Source: CAZNKU01 sp045654805 (GTDB taxonomy: Bacteria; Bacillota; Clostridia; Monoglobales; Firm-18). From it: a stretch of DNA of 40,664 nt. The DNA lies in NCBI GenBank assembly GCA_045654805.1, contig JAZOOD010000034.1, positions 1-40,664 of the forward strand, read 5' to 3'. Shown one piece after another: positions 25,123 through 32,002 of the stretch (its first letter is position 1; every line of letters begins with the position of its first letter). The notes beneath the pieces were generated by a model. The model ran no database searches. It saw nothing but the letters and a program-made list of their open reading frames with translations, and was not told where the DNA came from. Both the position numbers and the translations under genes were made by a program.

Positions 25123-25991
25123 TAGATGGAGTAATAGTAAAAGGAATTGGTGGTTTTTATTACGTATCAACTGAAAAGGGCATGGCAGAATGCCGTGCAA
25201 GAGGTAAATTCCGCAAGCTTGGAATAAAGCCTATGGTTGGTGACAGAGTTAAAATTACTTTGGTGGATGAAAATACAATGGAGGGTGCTGTTGAGGAAAT
25301 TGAGGAACGCAAAAATTTCCTTATAAGACCCCCTGTTGCGAATATTGAATGTATTGTAATTGTTGTTGCCGCAACAAAGCCCCAACCTGACTTTTTTTTG
25401 ATTGATAAGTTGATTTTGAGTGCTGAAATCAAAGGTATAGAGGTAATTATTGCAGTAAATAAGACGGATTTGCAGTCTGATGATGAAATTAGAACAATAT
25501 ATAGCAATGCAGGGTATGATATAGTTTCAGTCTGTGCAATGACGGGGCAAGGTGTAGATGAATTAAAGGATAAAATCCAAGGGAAAATAACTGCCTTTGC
25601 AGGTAACAGCGGTGTTGGTAAATCTAGTCTCTTAAATCACTTTGGGCTTGAACTAGATGTTGGTGATGTGAGTAGGATAGAACGCGGAAAACATACCACG
25701 AGACACGTTGAACTTTTTGAAAGTGAGAGGGGGAGCTTCGTTATGGACACCCCTGGCTTCAGTATTTTGGAAATTACAGATATGGAAGCACAGGAGATAA
25801 AAAAGTATTTCAGAGAATTGGCAGATTACGAAGGGAAATGCCGTTTTGCTGATTGTAATCACTTTGGCACCAAGCCAAGTGATTGTGCAGTAGCAGGTGC
25901 TGTGGAAAAAGGTATAATTTCAGCCGTAAGGTTTGAAAGTTATATACAATTATATAAATCATTAAAGGAGATAAAAAAATGGGAAAAATAA
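25119..25991 (+). CDS. rsgA: Ribosome small-subunit GTPase A (circularly permuted)
   Basis: 290 residues; a late 30S assembly GTPase. An N-terminal OB-fold is followed by GTPase motifs in permuted order: G4 NKTD (114-117), then G1 GNSGVGKSS (162-170), then G3 DTPG (210-213). The C-terminal zinc motif contains CRFADCNHF and a further Cys. The start overlaps the prkC stop by four bases, and the end overlaps rpe by 13 bases. Confidence 0.96.
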   Translation: MIDGVIVKGIGGFYYVSTEKGMAECRARGKFRKLGIKPMVGDRVKITLVDENTMEGAVEEIEERKNFLIRPPVANIECIVIVVAATKPQPDFFLIDKLILSAEIKGIEVIIAVNKTDLQSDDEIRTIYSNAGYDIVSVCAMTGQGVDELKDKIQGKITAFAGNSGVGKSSLLNHFGLELDVGDVSRIERGKHTTRHVELFESERGSFVMDTPGFSILEITDMEAQEIKKYFRELADYEGKCRFADCNHFGTKPSDCAVAGAVEKGIISAVRFESYIQLYKSLKEIKKWEK

Positions 25992-26635
25992 AAATTTCAC
26001 CTTCTTTGTTGTCTGTTGATGTAGGCAATATACAGAGGGACGTAGAAAATCTTGAAAAAGTAGTTGATTATTATCACATTGATGTTATGGACGGTCATTT
26101 TGTGCCTAACCTTGGTTTTGGCGTATTTATGGTTAAGGGTATCAAAAAGTTTTCGAAAATACCCTTGGACGTTCATTTAATGATTGAAAAGCCAAGCAAG
26201 TATATTGATGCTTTTATAGATGCGGGTGCTGATATTTTGACTGTACACGTAGAGGCAGACGACGATATTTTAGGTTGTCTTAAAAAGATTAAAGAAAAGG
26301 GAATTAAAAGCGGTCTTGCCCTTAACCCTGATACTGACCCTGAAAGGCTAAAACCTTACCTTGAATATACCGATATGGTGCTTCAAATGACCGTTTTCCC
26401 CGGCTTTGGCGGACAGAGTATGGTGGAAGAAGCTATCAAGAATATTTCCGTAATACGCAGTATGATAGGAGACAAGGAACTTGAAGTTGACGGCGGTATA
26501 ACTGCTGAAAACGTACATATTCTTACTAAAGAGGGTGCTGACGTTATTGTAAGCGGGTCTGGAATATTTAAGTACGACGACATTGCAGATGCGTCAAAAA
26601 AATTGCGTGAAAGTGCAATCGGAGGACAATTTTAA
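25979..26635 (+). CDS. rpe: Ribulose-phosphate 3-epimerase
   Basis: 218-residue TIM barrel interconverting ribulose-5-P and xylulose-5-P. It shows ISPSLLSVDVGN, the metal/catalytic HIDVMDGHFVPNLGFG, VHLMIEKP, MTVFPGFGGQ and EVDGGI, then VSGSGIF at the phosphate site. AAAGGAG at 25964-25970 fixes the ATG, which lies within the rsgA 3' end. TAATG overlap with thiN shows tight coupling. Confidence 0.96.
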   Translation: MGKIKISPSLLSVDVGNIQRDVENLEKVVDYYHIDVMDGHFVPNLGFGVFMVKGIKKFSKIPLDVHLMIEKPSKYIDAFIDAGADILTVHVEADDDILGCLKKIKEKGIKSGLALNPDTDPERLKPYLEYTDMVLQMTVFPGFGGQSMVEEAIKNISVIRSMIGDKELEVDGGITAENVHILTKEGADVIVSGSGIFKYDDIADASKKLRESAIGGQF

Positions 26636-27270
26636 TGGGCAAAAGAGCTTTTATATACTCGGCGGGTACTTATTCCGTAGACGATATAAAGTTGTATAAA
26701 AGAATAAAAACTAAGGAAGATGACCTTATAATATGTGCAGATGGTGGTTATGATGCCTTGATATACACAAGCATTGTACCTGATATTGTAATAGGTGATT
26801 TCGATTCATTAAAATCAATTGTGCCTAAGGAAATTGAGGTTGTTAAATATCCTACTGACAAGGATAAGACCGACCTTGAAATTTGTATAGATTATGCCTT
26901 GGATAGAGGTTGTGATACAATATTTATGATGGGCGCATTGGGTGGCAGAATAGACCATACAATAGGATCACTTTGTGCTATGAAGTATGTGCTTGAACAC
27001 GGTGCTTCTCCAATGATTTTAAATGGAAAGTCAAGGATTTATCTTATTGATGATGAAATTGAAATCACAAGGGAAAAGTTTGACTATGTTTCCTTAATTC
27101 CTTGTACCGACAAGGTTACGGGTATAACTACAACAGGTCTTAAATACGAGCTTAACAATGACGTTCTTTTAAAGAGTAACAGTCTTGGAATAAGCAATGA
27201 ATTTTATAATAATACAGCAACTATAAAAGTTGAAAGCGGACTCCTTTACGTCATCTGTACAGAGGAGTAA
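26635..27270 (+). CDS. thiN: Thiamine pyrophosphokinase
   Basis: 211 residues; converts thiamine to thiamine pyrophosphate. An N-terminal Rossmann-like part has LIICADGGYDAL, IGDFDSL and YPTDKDKTDLE (metal and pyrophosphate contacts), then GGRIDHTIGSL, and a C-terminal beta-sandwich thiamine-binding domain. It overlaps rpe by one base. No TPP riboswitch is visible in front of the operon. Confidence 0.94.
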   Translation: MGKRAFIYSAGTYSVDDIKLYKRIKTKEDDLIICADGGYDALIYTSIVPDIVIGDFDSLKSIVPKEIEVVKYPTDKDKTDLEICIDYALDRGCDTIFMMGALGGRIDHTIGSLCAMKYVLEHGASPMILNGKSRIYLIDDEIEITREKFDYVSLIPCTDKVTGITTTGLKYELNNDVLLKSNSLGISNEFYNNTATIKVESGLLYVICTEE

Positions 27271-27274
27271 CACA

Positions 27275-27326
27275 AAAGGCACCCCACTCATATAGTGTAG
27301 TAGAGGAGGGGTGCCTTTGATTTTTT
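27275..27326 (+). terminator. Hairpin after thiN that also covers the next ribosome binding site
   Basis: AAAGGCACCCC (27275-27285) pairs perfectly with GGGGTGCCTTT (27308-27318) across a 22-nt loop, followed by GATTTTTTC. It can act as terminator or attenuator of the priA-thiN operon. Part of GGAGG (27305-27309) and the TTG start of the 27317 ORF lie in the 3' arm, so it could also gate translation. Confidence 0.65.
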
Positions 27327-27472
27327 CTTGTATGGTCGTAGCCTGTGTAATAGCCGCATTCAGTATGGGTGTATTGTTTGCTTTGGCACTGCCCGCGTGG
27401 TTTCTGGTGATTTTCCAGTCATTGCTTATTATGGCGCTTGTGTTTATAATTTTCAAACCAAGACGCCGTTAA
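27317..27472 (+). CDS. Small 51-residue hydrophobic protein upstream of spoVM
   Basis: Found by reading between thiN and spoVM. A TTG start (27317) has GGAGG ending 7 nt upstream. The product is almost wholly hydrophobic, probably two membrane helices around a central Pro (FALALPAWFLVIF), with a positive tail KPRRR. The stop at 27470-27472 is four bases before the spoVM ribosome site, suggesting a two-gene unit. An in-frame ATG at 27332 lacks a ribosome site. I know no function; its place suggests a sporulation or envelope role, which is inference only. Confidence 0.6.
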   Translation: MIFSCMVVACVIAAFSMGVLFALALPAWFLVIFQSLLIMALVFIIFKPRRR

Positions 27473-27490
27473 ATTAAAGGAGGATGTTTT

Positions 27491-27562
27491 ATGAAAATTG
27501 TTGTATTTAGAATGCCTAAAATGTTCAGAGGTTTTTTTAAGAGGATTTTGAAGATGGATTAA
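27491..27562 (+). CDS. spoVM: Stage V sporulation protein M (SpoVM), 23 residues
   Basis: Short ORF read directly: begins MKIVVFRMPKMF and ends ILKMD. Like Bacillus SpoVM (26 residues) it is a single amphipathic helix with MK at the start, Pro at position 9 followed by Lys10, and basic residues spaced along one face. SpoVM recognises forespore membrane curvature and recruits SpoIVA for coat assembly. AAAGGAGG at 27476-27483 is 7 nt before the ATG. Position after rpe-thiN matches the conserved Firmicute order; the usual neighbour rpmB is not here. Confidence 0.85.
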   Translation: MKIVVFRMPKMFRGFFKRILKMD

Positions 27563-27601
27563 TCTACATATAAGTGTGTTGATTAAAAATTGATAATTAT
27601 T

Positions 27602-27642
27602 GCCGAAACACTATGTTTCTTGCCAAAAATGCATAGCATTTT
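27602..27642 (+). repeat. Two adjacent small hairpins each preceded by TTGCC
   Basis: TTGCC then GAAACA-CTA-TGTTTC (27605-27619), and TTGCC then AAAATGC-ATA-GCATTTT (27626-27642). No U-run follows either. They sit between spoVM and the coaX terminator. Confidence 0.4.
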
Positions 27643-27650
27643 ATAAATAA

Positions 27651-27683
27651 CATAAAAAAACCTACCTGAAAAAGGTAGGTTTT
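27651..27683 (-). terminator. Terminator between spoVM and coaX, best read for coaX
   Basis: AAAACCTACCT (27657-27667), 5-nt loop, AGGTAGGTTTT (27673-27683). On the minus strand the hairpin is followed by a run of T from the plus-strand A-run. It may also stop plus-strand transcripts. Confidence 0.85.
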
Positions 27684-27689
27684 CGTCTT

Positions 27690-28454
27690 TTATTTATTTT
27701 TATTGTAAATATCCATTAAACCTTTTAAAAGTAATTCATCATCAACAATGATTCCGCTTTTGCAAAGTGGAACTATCGCCTTTGCAAGTCCTCCTGTTGC
27801 AACAACATTTACCTTTTCACCAAGTTCCTTTTCAATGTTTTCGATAAAACCGTCAATACCATATGCTGTGCTGTATAAAATACCGCTTTTCATACAATCC
27901 ACAGTGTTTGTTCCTATGAATTTTTTTGGTGGTTCCAAACTGATTTCAGGAAGCTGTGATGTTCCGCTTGAAAGTGATTTTAATGAAAGCATTACTCCGG
28001 GCAATATCATACCGCCTAAAAGGTCTTTTTTATTATTTATAACTGTCAAAGTTGTAGCAGTACCAAAATCTATAACTACCAAAGGTACAGGGTATTCTGC
28101 CAATGCCGCTACAGCACCAACCACAAGGTCGCTGCCCAGTGTGGCAGGGTTGTCAACCCTTATACTAAGTCCTGTTTTTATACCAGGACCGATAATAAGT
28201 GACTTTTTACCCGTAATCTTTTCAATAGCAAGATTAATTATATTAGTAATCTCCGGCACAACAGAGGATATTACGGAACCCTCAATAGTTTTTGGGTCGA
28301 TATTATATAATTCCAGAACGTTTTTAAAAGATATAGCATATTCAAGCAAAGTACTTGTTTTTTTAGTAGAAAGACGCTCTGTGAAAATAACTTTTTTATC
28401 TTCAAAACATCCTATAACAATGTTTGTGTTACCAATATCTATTGCAAATACCAT
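27690..28454 (-). CDS. coaX: Type III pantothenate kinase
   Basis: 254 residues of the ASKHA fold; phosphorylates pantothenate in the first step of CoA synthesis and is feedback-resistant in characterised members. It has AIDIGNTNIVIG (phosphate 1), PGIKTGLSIRVDNPATLGSD, VVIDFGTATTLTVI (phosphate 2) and GGMILPGV. AAAGGA precedes the ATG at 28454. It lies 16 bp after the ECF S-component gene and is presumably co-transcribed with it. Confidence 0.96.
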   Translation of the reverse strand: MVFAIDIGNTNIVIGCFEDKKVIFTERLSTKKTSTLLEYAISFKNVLELYNIDPKTIEGSVISSVVPEITNIINLAIEKITGKKSLIIGPGIKTGLSIRVDNPATLGSDLVVGAVAALAEYPVPLVVIDFGTATTLTVINNKKDLLGGMILPGVMLSLKSLSSGTSQLPEISLEPPKKFIGTNTVDCMKSGILYSTAYGIDGFIENIEKELGEKVNVVATGGLAKAIVPLCKSGIIVDDELLLKGLMDIYNKNK

Positions 28455-28470
28455 AGCATTTTTCCTTTCA

Positions 28471-29049
28471 TTACTTACTGACCGCTTTTATTATGCGAAC
28501 TATAACAGGTGCAAATATGATGTTAACTGCAATCTCGAATAAAAAGTTTCCTCCAACTAATGTAAAAATTATATAGTGAGCAACTGCTTCACCTGCTGCC
28601 CAGGTTGCAATAGTGTCCATAAAAAATAACAAACATCCAATTAAAAATATACCCGTATTCACCGCAGGACATACTATTGCGGCAATTACTGTTGACAGAT
28701 AACTGCTATCTTTAAAAAGCTTCATTGAACCTTCGTAAGCAAGCCCTGCAACAAAACCGCAGGCAGTACCCTTTGCCAATACTGTAAGTATAGTACCCGG
28801 TGCATTTACTGCAAGAAATAATCCAGCGTCACCGCTTAAAAGCACTACTACACCAAACATAAAGCCCAGCCATGCACCAACGCTTTTTCCACAGGTTGCT
28901 GTACCGATAACTATCGGAATCAACACCAATGAAATCGCAAATGGACCAAATCTTACAAATGTCCCCATATATTGGAGAATTACCACCAATGCCGTCAAAA
29001 CGGCACCCATTACCAATGTCTGTGTAGACATCTTTTGTGTTTTTACCAT
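28471..29049 (-). CDS. ECF transporter S component, probably pantothenate-specific (PanT-like)
   Basis: 192 residues with about six hydrophobic segments and a short N-terminus (KMSTQTLVMGAVLTAL) of the ECF S-component type that docks on EcfT; GTATCGKSVGAWLGFMFG lies in the membrane core. The substrate is inferred from coupling to coaX: S components next to pantothenate kinase are usually PanT. The shared EcfA-EcfA'-EcfT module is not in this window. AAGGAGGA at 29064-29057 is 7 nt before the ATG. Confidence 0.85.
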   Translation of the reverse strand: MVKTQKMSTQTLVMGAVLTALVVILQYMGTFVRFGPFAISLVLIPIVIGTATCGKSVGAWLGFMFGVVVLLSGDAGLFLAVNAPGTILTVLAKGTACGFVAGLAYEGSMKLFKDSSYLSTVIAAIVCPAVNTGIFLIGCLLFFMDTIATWAAGEAVAHYIIFTLVGGNFLFEIAVNIIFAPVIVRIIKAVSK

Positions 29050-29079
29050 ATTAAATTCCTCCTTGTTAATGTTCCGTTT

Positions 29080-29097
29080 GTGTGATTTTTGTCACAC
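29080..29097. promoter_or_regulatory. GTGTGA-N6-TCACAC palindrome in the panT leader
   Basis: Perfect 6-bp arms with a 6-bp spacer, located about 15-32 bases after the predicted panT-coaX transcript start. The shape matches sites of dimeric regulators (CRP/FNR class TGTGA-N6-TCACA, or Rex TTGTGA-N6-TCACAA). Downstream location fits repression. Which protein binds is unknown. Confidence 0.5.
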
Positions 29098-29118
29098 TGT
29101 TGGATACAGTACGGGAAA

Positions 29119-29147
29119 ATTATAACACCATTATTTTTATTTTGCAA
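29119..29147 (-). promoter_or_regulatory. Promoter of panT-coaX
   Basis: Minus strand: TTGCAA (29147-29142), 17-bp spacer, TATAAT (29124-29119) with extended TGT upstream. Confidence 0.7.
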
Positions 29148-29187
29148 TAGATTAGCTGTTTTTTTATCGAAAAATTTGTAAAATATA

Positions 29188-29216
29188 TTGCTTTTTTTAT
29201 GATATTGATATATAAT
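29188..29216 (+). promoter_or_regulatory. Promoter of the fumarase genes
   Basis: TTGCTT (29188-29193), 17-bp spacer, TATAAT (29211-29216). A TTGACA at 29230 has no matching -10. Confidence 0.6.
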
Positions 29217-29243
29217 AGTAGTGATAAGATTGACAAAATTATA

Positions 29244-29260
29244 ACATACTTTAAGTATGT
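29244..29260. promoter_or_regulatory. 17-bp palindrome in the fumarase 5' UTR
   Basis: ACATACTT (29244-29251), central T, AAGTATGT (29253-29260). It ends only 3 bases before GGGAGG, so a bound regulator or the folded RNA would affect transcription or ribosome access. Confidence 0.5.
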
Positions 29261-29277
29261 GATGGGAGGAAATACAT

Positions 29278-30117
29278 ATGCGAGAAATTAACTCGGCGGT
29301 AATTACCGAAACGGTAAAGAAACTTTGTATTGAGGCAAACTGTTATCTTACAAGTGATTTGAAAGAACGTATCTGTGATTTTCATGAAAAAGAAACTTGG
29401 CCTCAGGCAAAAGAAATTTTGGAAAGAATTATTGAAAATTACAAAATTTCTGACGAAAAAGGTCAGCCCGTATGTCAGGATACTGGTATGGCTTGCGTAT
29501 TTGTAAAGCTTGGTCAGGATGTTCATATAGACGGTGATCTTAATGAAGCTATCCACGAAGGTGTACGTCAGGGTTATTCTGAGGGTTATCTTCGTAAGAG
29601 TGTAGTTCGTGACCCACTTGACAGAGTAAACACAGGTGATAACACTCCTGCTATGATTTATTACGATATCGTACCTGGTGATAAGGTAGAAATTACTATT
29701 GCTCCAAAGGGATTTGGTAGTGAAAATATGAGTAAAATTGCTATGCTTCGTCCTTCAGACGGCTTGCAGGGCGTAATTGATTTTGTTGTAAAGACAGTTG
29801 AAGAAGCAGGTCCTAACCCATGTCCTCCAATCGTTGTGGGTGTTGGTATCGGCGGTACTTTTGACAAGGCTGCTTTGATGGCTAAAAAAGCTTTGCTTCG
29901 TCCTGTAAATGAACATAATCCTGAAAAGTTTTATGCTGATTTGGAAGATGATTTGCTTAAGAGAGTTAACGAGCTTGGCATCGGGCCTCAGGGCTTCGGC
30001 GGTTTGACAACTGCTCTTGCTGTTAATGTTGAAAAGTGTCCTACACATATTGCAGGTCTTCCTGTTGCTGTAAACATTAACTGCCATGTTACAAGACATA
30101 AGACGGAGGTGATATAA
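29278..30117 (+). CDS. Class I fumarate hydratase, alpha subunit (Fe-S, two-subunit type)
   Basis: 279 residues; with the next gene forms the oxygen-sensitive [4Fe-4S] hydro-lyase interconverting fumarate and malate. Three cluster cysteines are in family positions: CQDTGMACVF (C66), NPCPPIVVGVGIGG, and EKCPTHIAGLPVA. Alpha subunits of L(+)-tartrate dehydratase are close homologues, so tartrate cannot be excluded. GGGAGG precedes the ATG. The beta-subunit ATG follows the stop directly. Codon use (many GCT, CGT, GGT) suggests strong expression. Confidence 0.92.
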   Translation: MREINSAVITETVKKLCIEANCYLTSDLKERICDFHEKETWPQAKEILERIIENYKISDEKGQPVCQDTGMACVFVKLGQDVHIDGDLNEAIHEGVRQGYSEGYLRKSVVRDPLDRVNTGDNTPAMIYYDIVPGDKVEITIAPKGFGSENMSKIAMLRPSDGLQGVIDFVVKTVEEAGPNPCPPIVVGVGIGGTFDKAALMAKKALLRPVNEHNPEKFYADLEDDLLKRVNELGIGPQGFGGLTTALAVNVEKCPTHIAGLPVAVNINCHVTRHKTEVI

Positions 30118-30672
30118 ATGGCTATTTCTATTACAACACCATTAACTCAGGATAAGGTTAAAGATTTAAAAGCAGGCGATAGCTGTTTGATTTCAGGCGT
30201 TATCTATACTGCAAGAGACGCGGCTCATAAAAGATTGTGTGAGCTTGTTGCACAGGGCAAGGAATTGCCATTTGACGTTAAGGACGCTGTTATATATTTT
30301 GTAGGCCCTACACCTGCAAAGCCCGGTGAGGCTATTGGTTCCGCAGGTCCTACAACATCATATCGTATGGATGCTTACAGCCCTATTTTGATTGCACAGG
30401 GTCAGACAGGTATGATTGGTAAGGGTAAAAGAGGTCCTGAAGTTATAGATGCAATGAAAAAACACGGTGCTATATATTTCGGTGCAATAGGTGGTTGCGG
30501 TGCACTTTTGAGCAAATGTATCAAAAAGTCTGAAATAGTAGCTTACGAAGATTTAGGTGCGGAAGCTATCCGTCGTCTAGAGGTTGAAGACTTCCCTGTA
30601 ATTGTTATTATTGATAGCGAAGGTAACAACCTTTACGAAACAGGTAAGGCAGCTTACCTTGCTACAAAATAA
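30118..30672 (+). CDS. Class I fumarate hydratase, beta subunit
   Basis: 184 residues matching the C-terminal part of class I fumarases. It contains YTARDAAHKRLCEL, YFVGPTPAKPGEAIGSAGPTTSYRMD and YFGAIGGCGALLSKCIKK, which form the substrate-binding half. Its ribosome site GGAGGTGAT is inside the alpha-subunit end, so translation is coupled. It is followed by a strong terminator. Confidence 0.92.
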   Translation: MAISITTPLTQDKVKDLKAGDSCLISGVIYTARDAAHKRLCELVAQGKELPFDVKDAVIYFVGPTPAKPGEAIGSAGPTTSYRMDAYSPILIAQGQTGMIGKGKRGPEVIDAMKKHGAIYFGAIGGCGALLSKCIKKSEIVAYEDLGAEAIRRLEVEDFPVIVIIDSEGNNLYETGKAAYLATK

Positions 30673-30684
30673 TTAATATTTTCT

Positions 30685-30715
30685 AAACAGAACTGATTTT
30701 TCAGTTCTGTTTTTT
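30685..30715 (+). terminator. Intrinsic terminator of the fumarase operon
   Basis: AAACAGAACTGA / TCAGTTCTGTTT 12-bp stem with TTTT loop and further T's. Confidence 0.92.
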
Positions 30716-30722
30716 ATTTAAC

Positions 30723-30751
30723 TTGTTTTTAACTTTGTTTTGTGATATAAT
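30723..30751 (+). promoter_or_regulatory. Promoter upstream of the cassette array
   Basis: TTGTTT (30723-30728), 17-bp spacer, TATAAT (30746-30751) with extended TGA. It is the only convincing promoter I see before the small genes at 30.8-33.7 kb. Confidence 0.7.
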
Positions 30752-30790
30752 GATTTGTGGAATATTGGCTTTTTAATCGTTCAATGATTT

Positions 30791-30832
30791 TGAACTGGGA
30801 AATGCCGAATGCTATCGAAGGGAGAAATAGCT
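30791..30832 (+). repeat. Cassette repeat, 3'-half copy before gene 1
   Basis: Ends GAAATGCCGAATGCTATCGA then AGGGAGAAATAG, aligning base for base with copy A (TATGTCGAAAGATGTCGAAA then GGAGAAATA). It carries the ribosome binding site of the lipoprotein gene. Confidence 0.6.
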
Positions 30833-31246
30833 ATGAAAAGAATATTTGCGGTCATATTAGCTTACTTGATAGTCGTTGGTTTATGTTCTTGTGGTGGCGG
30901 AGATGTTTCCAATGTGAGTATTAAAAAGTATGAGTCGGATTTATATACAACAAAAGAAATAGACTTAGCTATAAATGTTGCGATTAAGTATTTTGAAAAT
31001 AATTTTTCTGGATGCACTTTAACTGAAATAACATATGCAGGAGATGAAGAATCAATAAGAGAGACGGAATATTATGCCGCAGGAGCTAGTGCTGATGAGG
31101 TTATAGTTTTGGTTTCTTCTTTTGATGTAGACTCTTCAGGTGGAGATGGATCATTAATCCCAAACAGTACATATAGTGAATGGAAATGGATTCTTGTTAG
31201 AAATAAAGGTGGGGAATGGAGACATTTGACCCACGGATATGCTTGA
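30833..31246 (+). CDS. Array gene 1: small lipoprotein
   Basis: 137 residues. The N-terminal MKR plus hydrophobic stretch ends in the lipobox L-C-S-C near residues 17-20 followed by GGG, so it is a lipid-anchored surface protein. The mature part has YFENNFSGCTLTEITYAGD, then FDVDSSGGDGSL and a closing KWILVRNKGGEW pattern that I associate with a family of small secreted proteins of gut Clostridia (possibly DUF4829-like; not certain). The ATG at 30833 follows AAGGGAG. Cotranscription with the following array genes is likely. Confidence 0.8.
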   Translation: MKRIFAVILAYLIVVGLCSCGGGDVSNVSIKKYESDLYTTKEIDLAINVAIKYFENNFSGCTLTEITYAGDEESIRETEYYAAGASADEVIVLVSSFDVDSSGGDGSLIPNSTYSEWKWILVRNKGGEWRHLTHGYA

Positions 31247-31311
31247 TTTTTTGTTCATGACTTGACGTGAGTTATATGGATATGTCGAAAGATGTCGAAA
31301 GGAGAAATAAA
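31247..31311 (+). repeat. Cassette repeat copy A
   Basis: Shortened copy: CTTGAC-type 5' remnant joined to TATATGGATATGTCGAAAGA, then TGTCGAAAGGAG, the last being the ribosome site of gene 2. The GCATCTAAACC core is missing. Confidence 0.7.
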
Positions 31312-31890
31312 ATGAAAAAAGTTTTATTAGGTTGCGGAATAGCGTTAGGTGCAGTTGTTTTAATTATTATTTTGCTATTCGCAGGATTGTTTCTTCTTTT
31401 GAGAGGAGAAGAACAAAAACCACCACAGATTGTGACAGGAGAATTTCCGTTTGTTGTTGAATACGAAATGAATGGAGAAAATTTTGTTATCGAAGATACT
31501 GTTGTTTGTGAGTTTAGTGGGTTTGATTTATCGGCGCTTACTTTTAATAAGCCAAGGAGTTGGAGGAGTAAGTTAAAAAGTGGAGAAAAAGAGAAACTTC
31601 TTATTTTAAGAGAGGAAAATAAGCCTTCTGCAATAAAAGGAGGTAGACATAATGAATGGGCGGAATTAAGAGTGTTTTATGGAAGTGAAGAACATTATAT
31701 GGGTGATCCTACTGCGAAATCATTGACTCACAGATATCCGCGTTTTATATATTATGAGACATATACAGAAAATGGAGAAAACAGGTTAGGCTGGGGGACA
31801 GAACTTACCGAAGAAGATTTAAAAAAATATTTTGGTATTACTGTGAAAAGATTTGAATTTAGCGAACCGATTAAGAATGAATTTAAATGA
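31312..31890 (+). CDS. Array gene 2: membrane-anchored extracytoplasmic protein
   Basis: 192 residues: short basic N-terminus, one transmembrane helix (about 4-31), then a soluble outer domain (EFPFVVEYEMNGENFVIEDT, CEFSGFD, and FGITVKRFEFSEPI near the end). The family is recurrent among hypothetical proteins of gut Firmicutes, but I know no function. The start is set by AAAGGAG at 31298-31304, which lies in repeat copy A; an upstream in-frame ATG at 31267 lies inside the repeat and lacks a ribosome site. Confidence 0.75.
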   Translation: MKKVLLGCGIALGAVVLIIILLFAGLFLLLRGEEQKPPQIVTGEFPFVVEYEMNGENFVIEDTVVCEFSGFDLSALTFNKPRSWRSKLKSGEKEKLLILREENKPSAIKGGRHNEWAELRVFYGSEEHYMGDPTAKSLTHRYPRFIYYETYTENGENRLGWGTELTEEDLKKYFGITVKRFEFSEPIKNEFK

Positions 31891-32002
31891 TTTTTAGTTC
31901 TAACTTGATACGAACTTGACATCAAAAAGGTTTGCATCTAAACCTTACATCTCGTAATATGGATATGTCGAATTTTGAGCAAATATGCCGAGGGGTGATT
32001 AT
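31891..32002 (+). repeat. Cassette repeat copy B (full length)
   Basis: 5' half TTTTTAGTTCTAACTTGATA, hairpin AAGGTTT-GCATCT-AAACCTT (31927-31946), then GTAATATGGATATGTCGAA and a ribosome site AGGGGTGA for gene 3. In the peptide frame it reads KRFASKPYIS and then has a stop codon. Confidence 0.8.

Noticed and set aside
27748..28542. 264-residue open frame antisense to coaX
   Set aside because: Mirror frame of a confidently identified gene; composition is low-complexity Ser/Ile/Pro and it has no ribosome site.
28800..29277. Riboswitch before panT or the fumarase genes
   Set aside because: Leaders are short (about 60 bases) and hold only simple palindromes; no known aptamer pattern is recognisable.
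31927..31946. Repeat hairpin as an integron attC site
   Set aside because: The stem AAGGTTT/AAACCTT is only 7 bp, lacks the RYYYAAC/GTTRRRY core pair, and no integrase is in the window.
31927..31946. Repeat hairpins as terminators
   Set aside because: Short AT-rich stems without a following U-run, in copies B and E alike.
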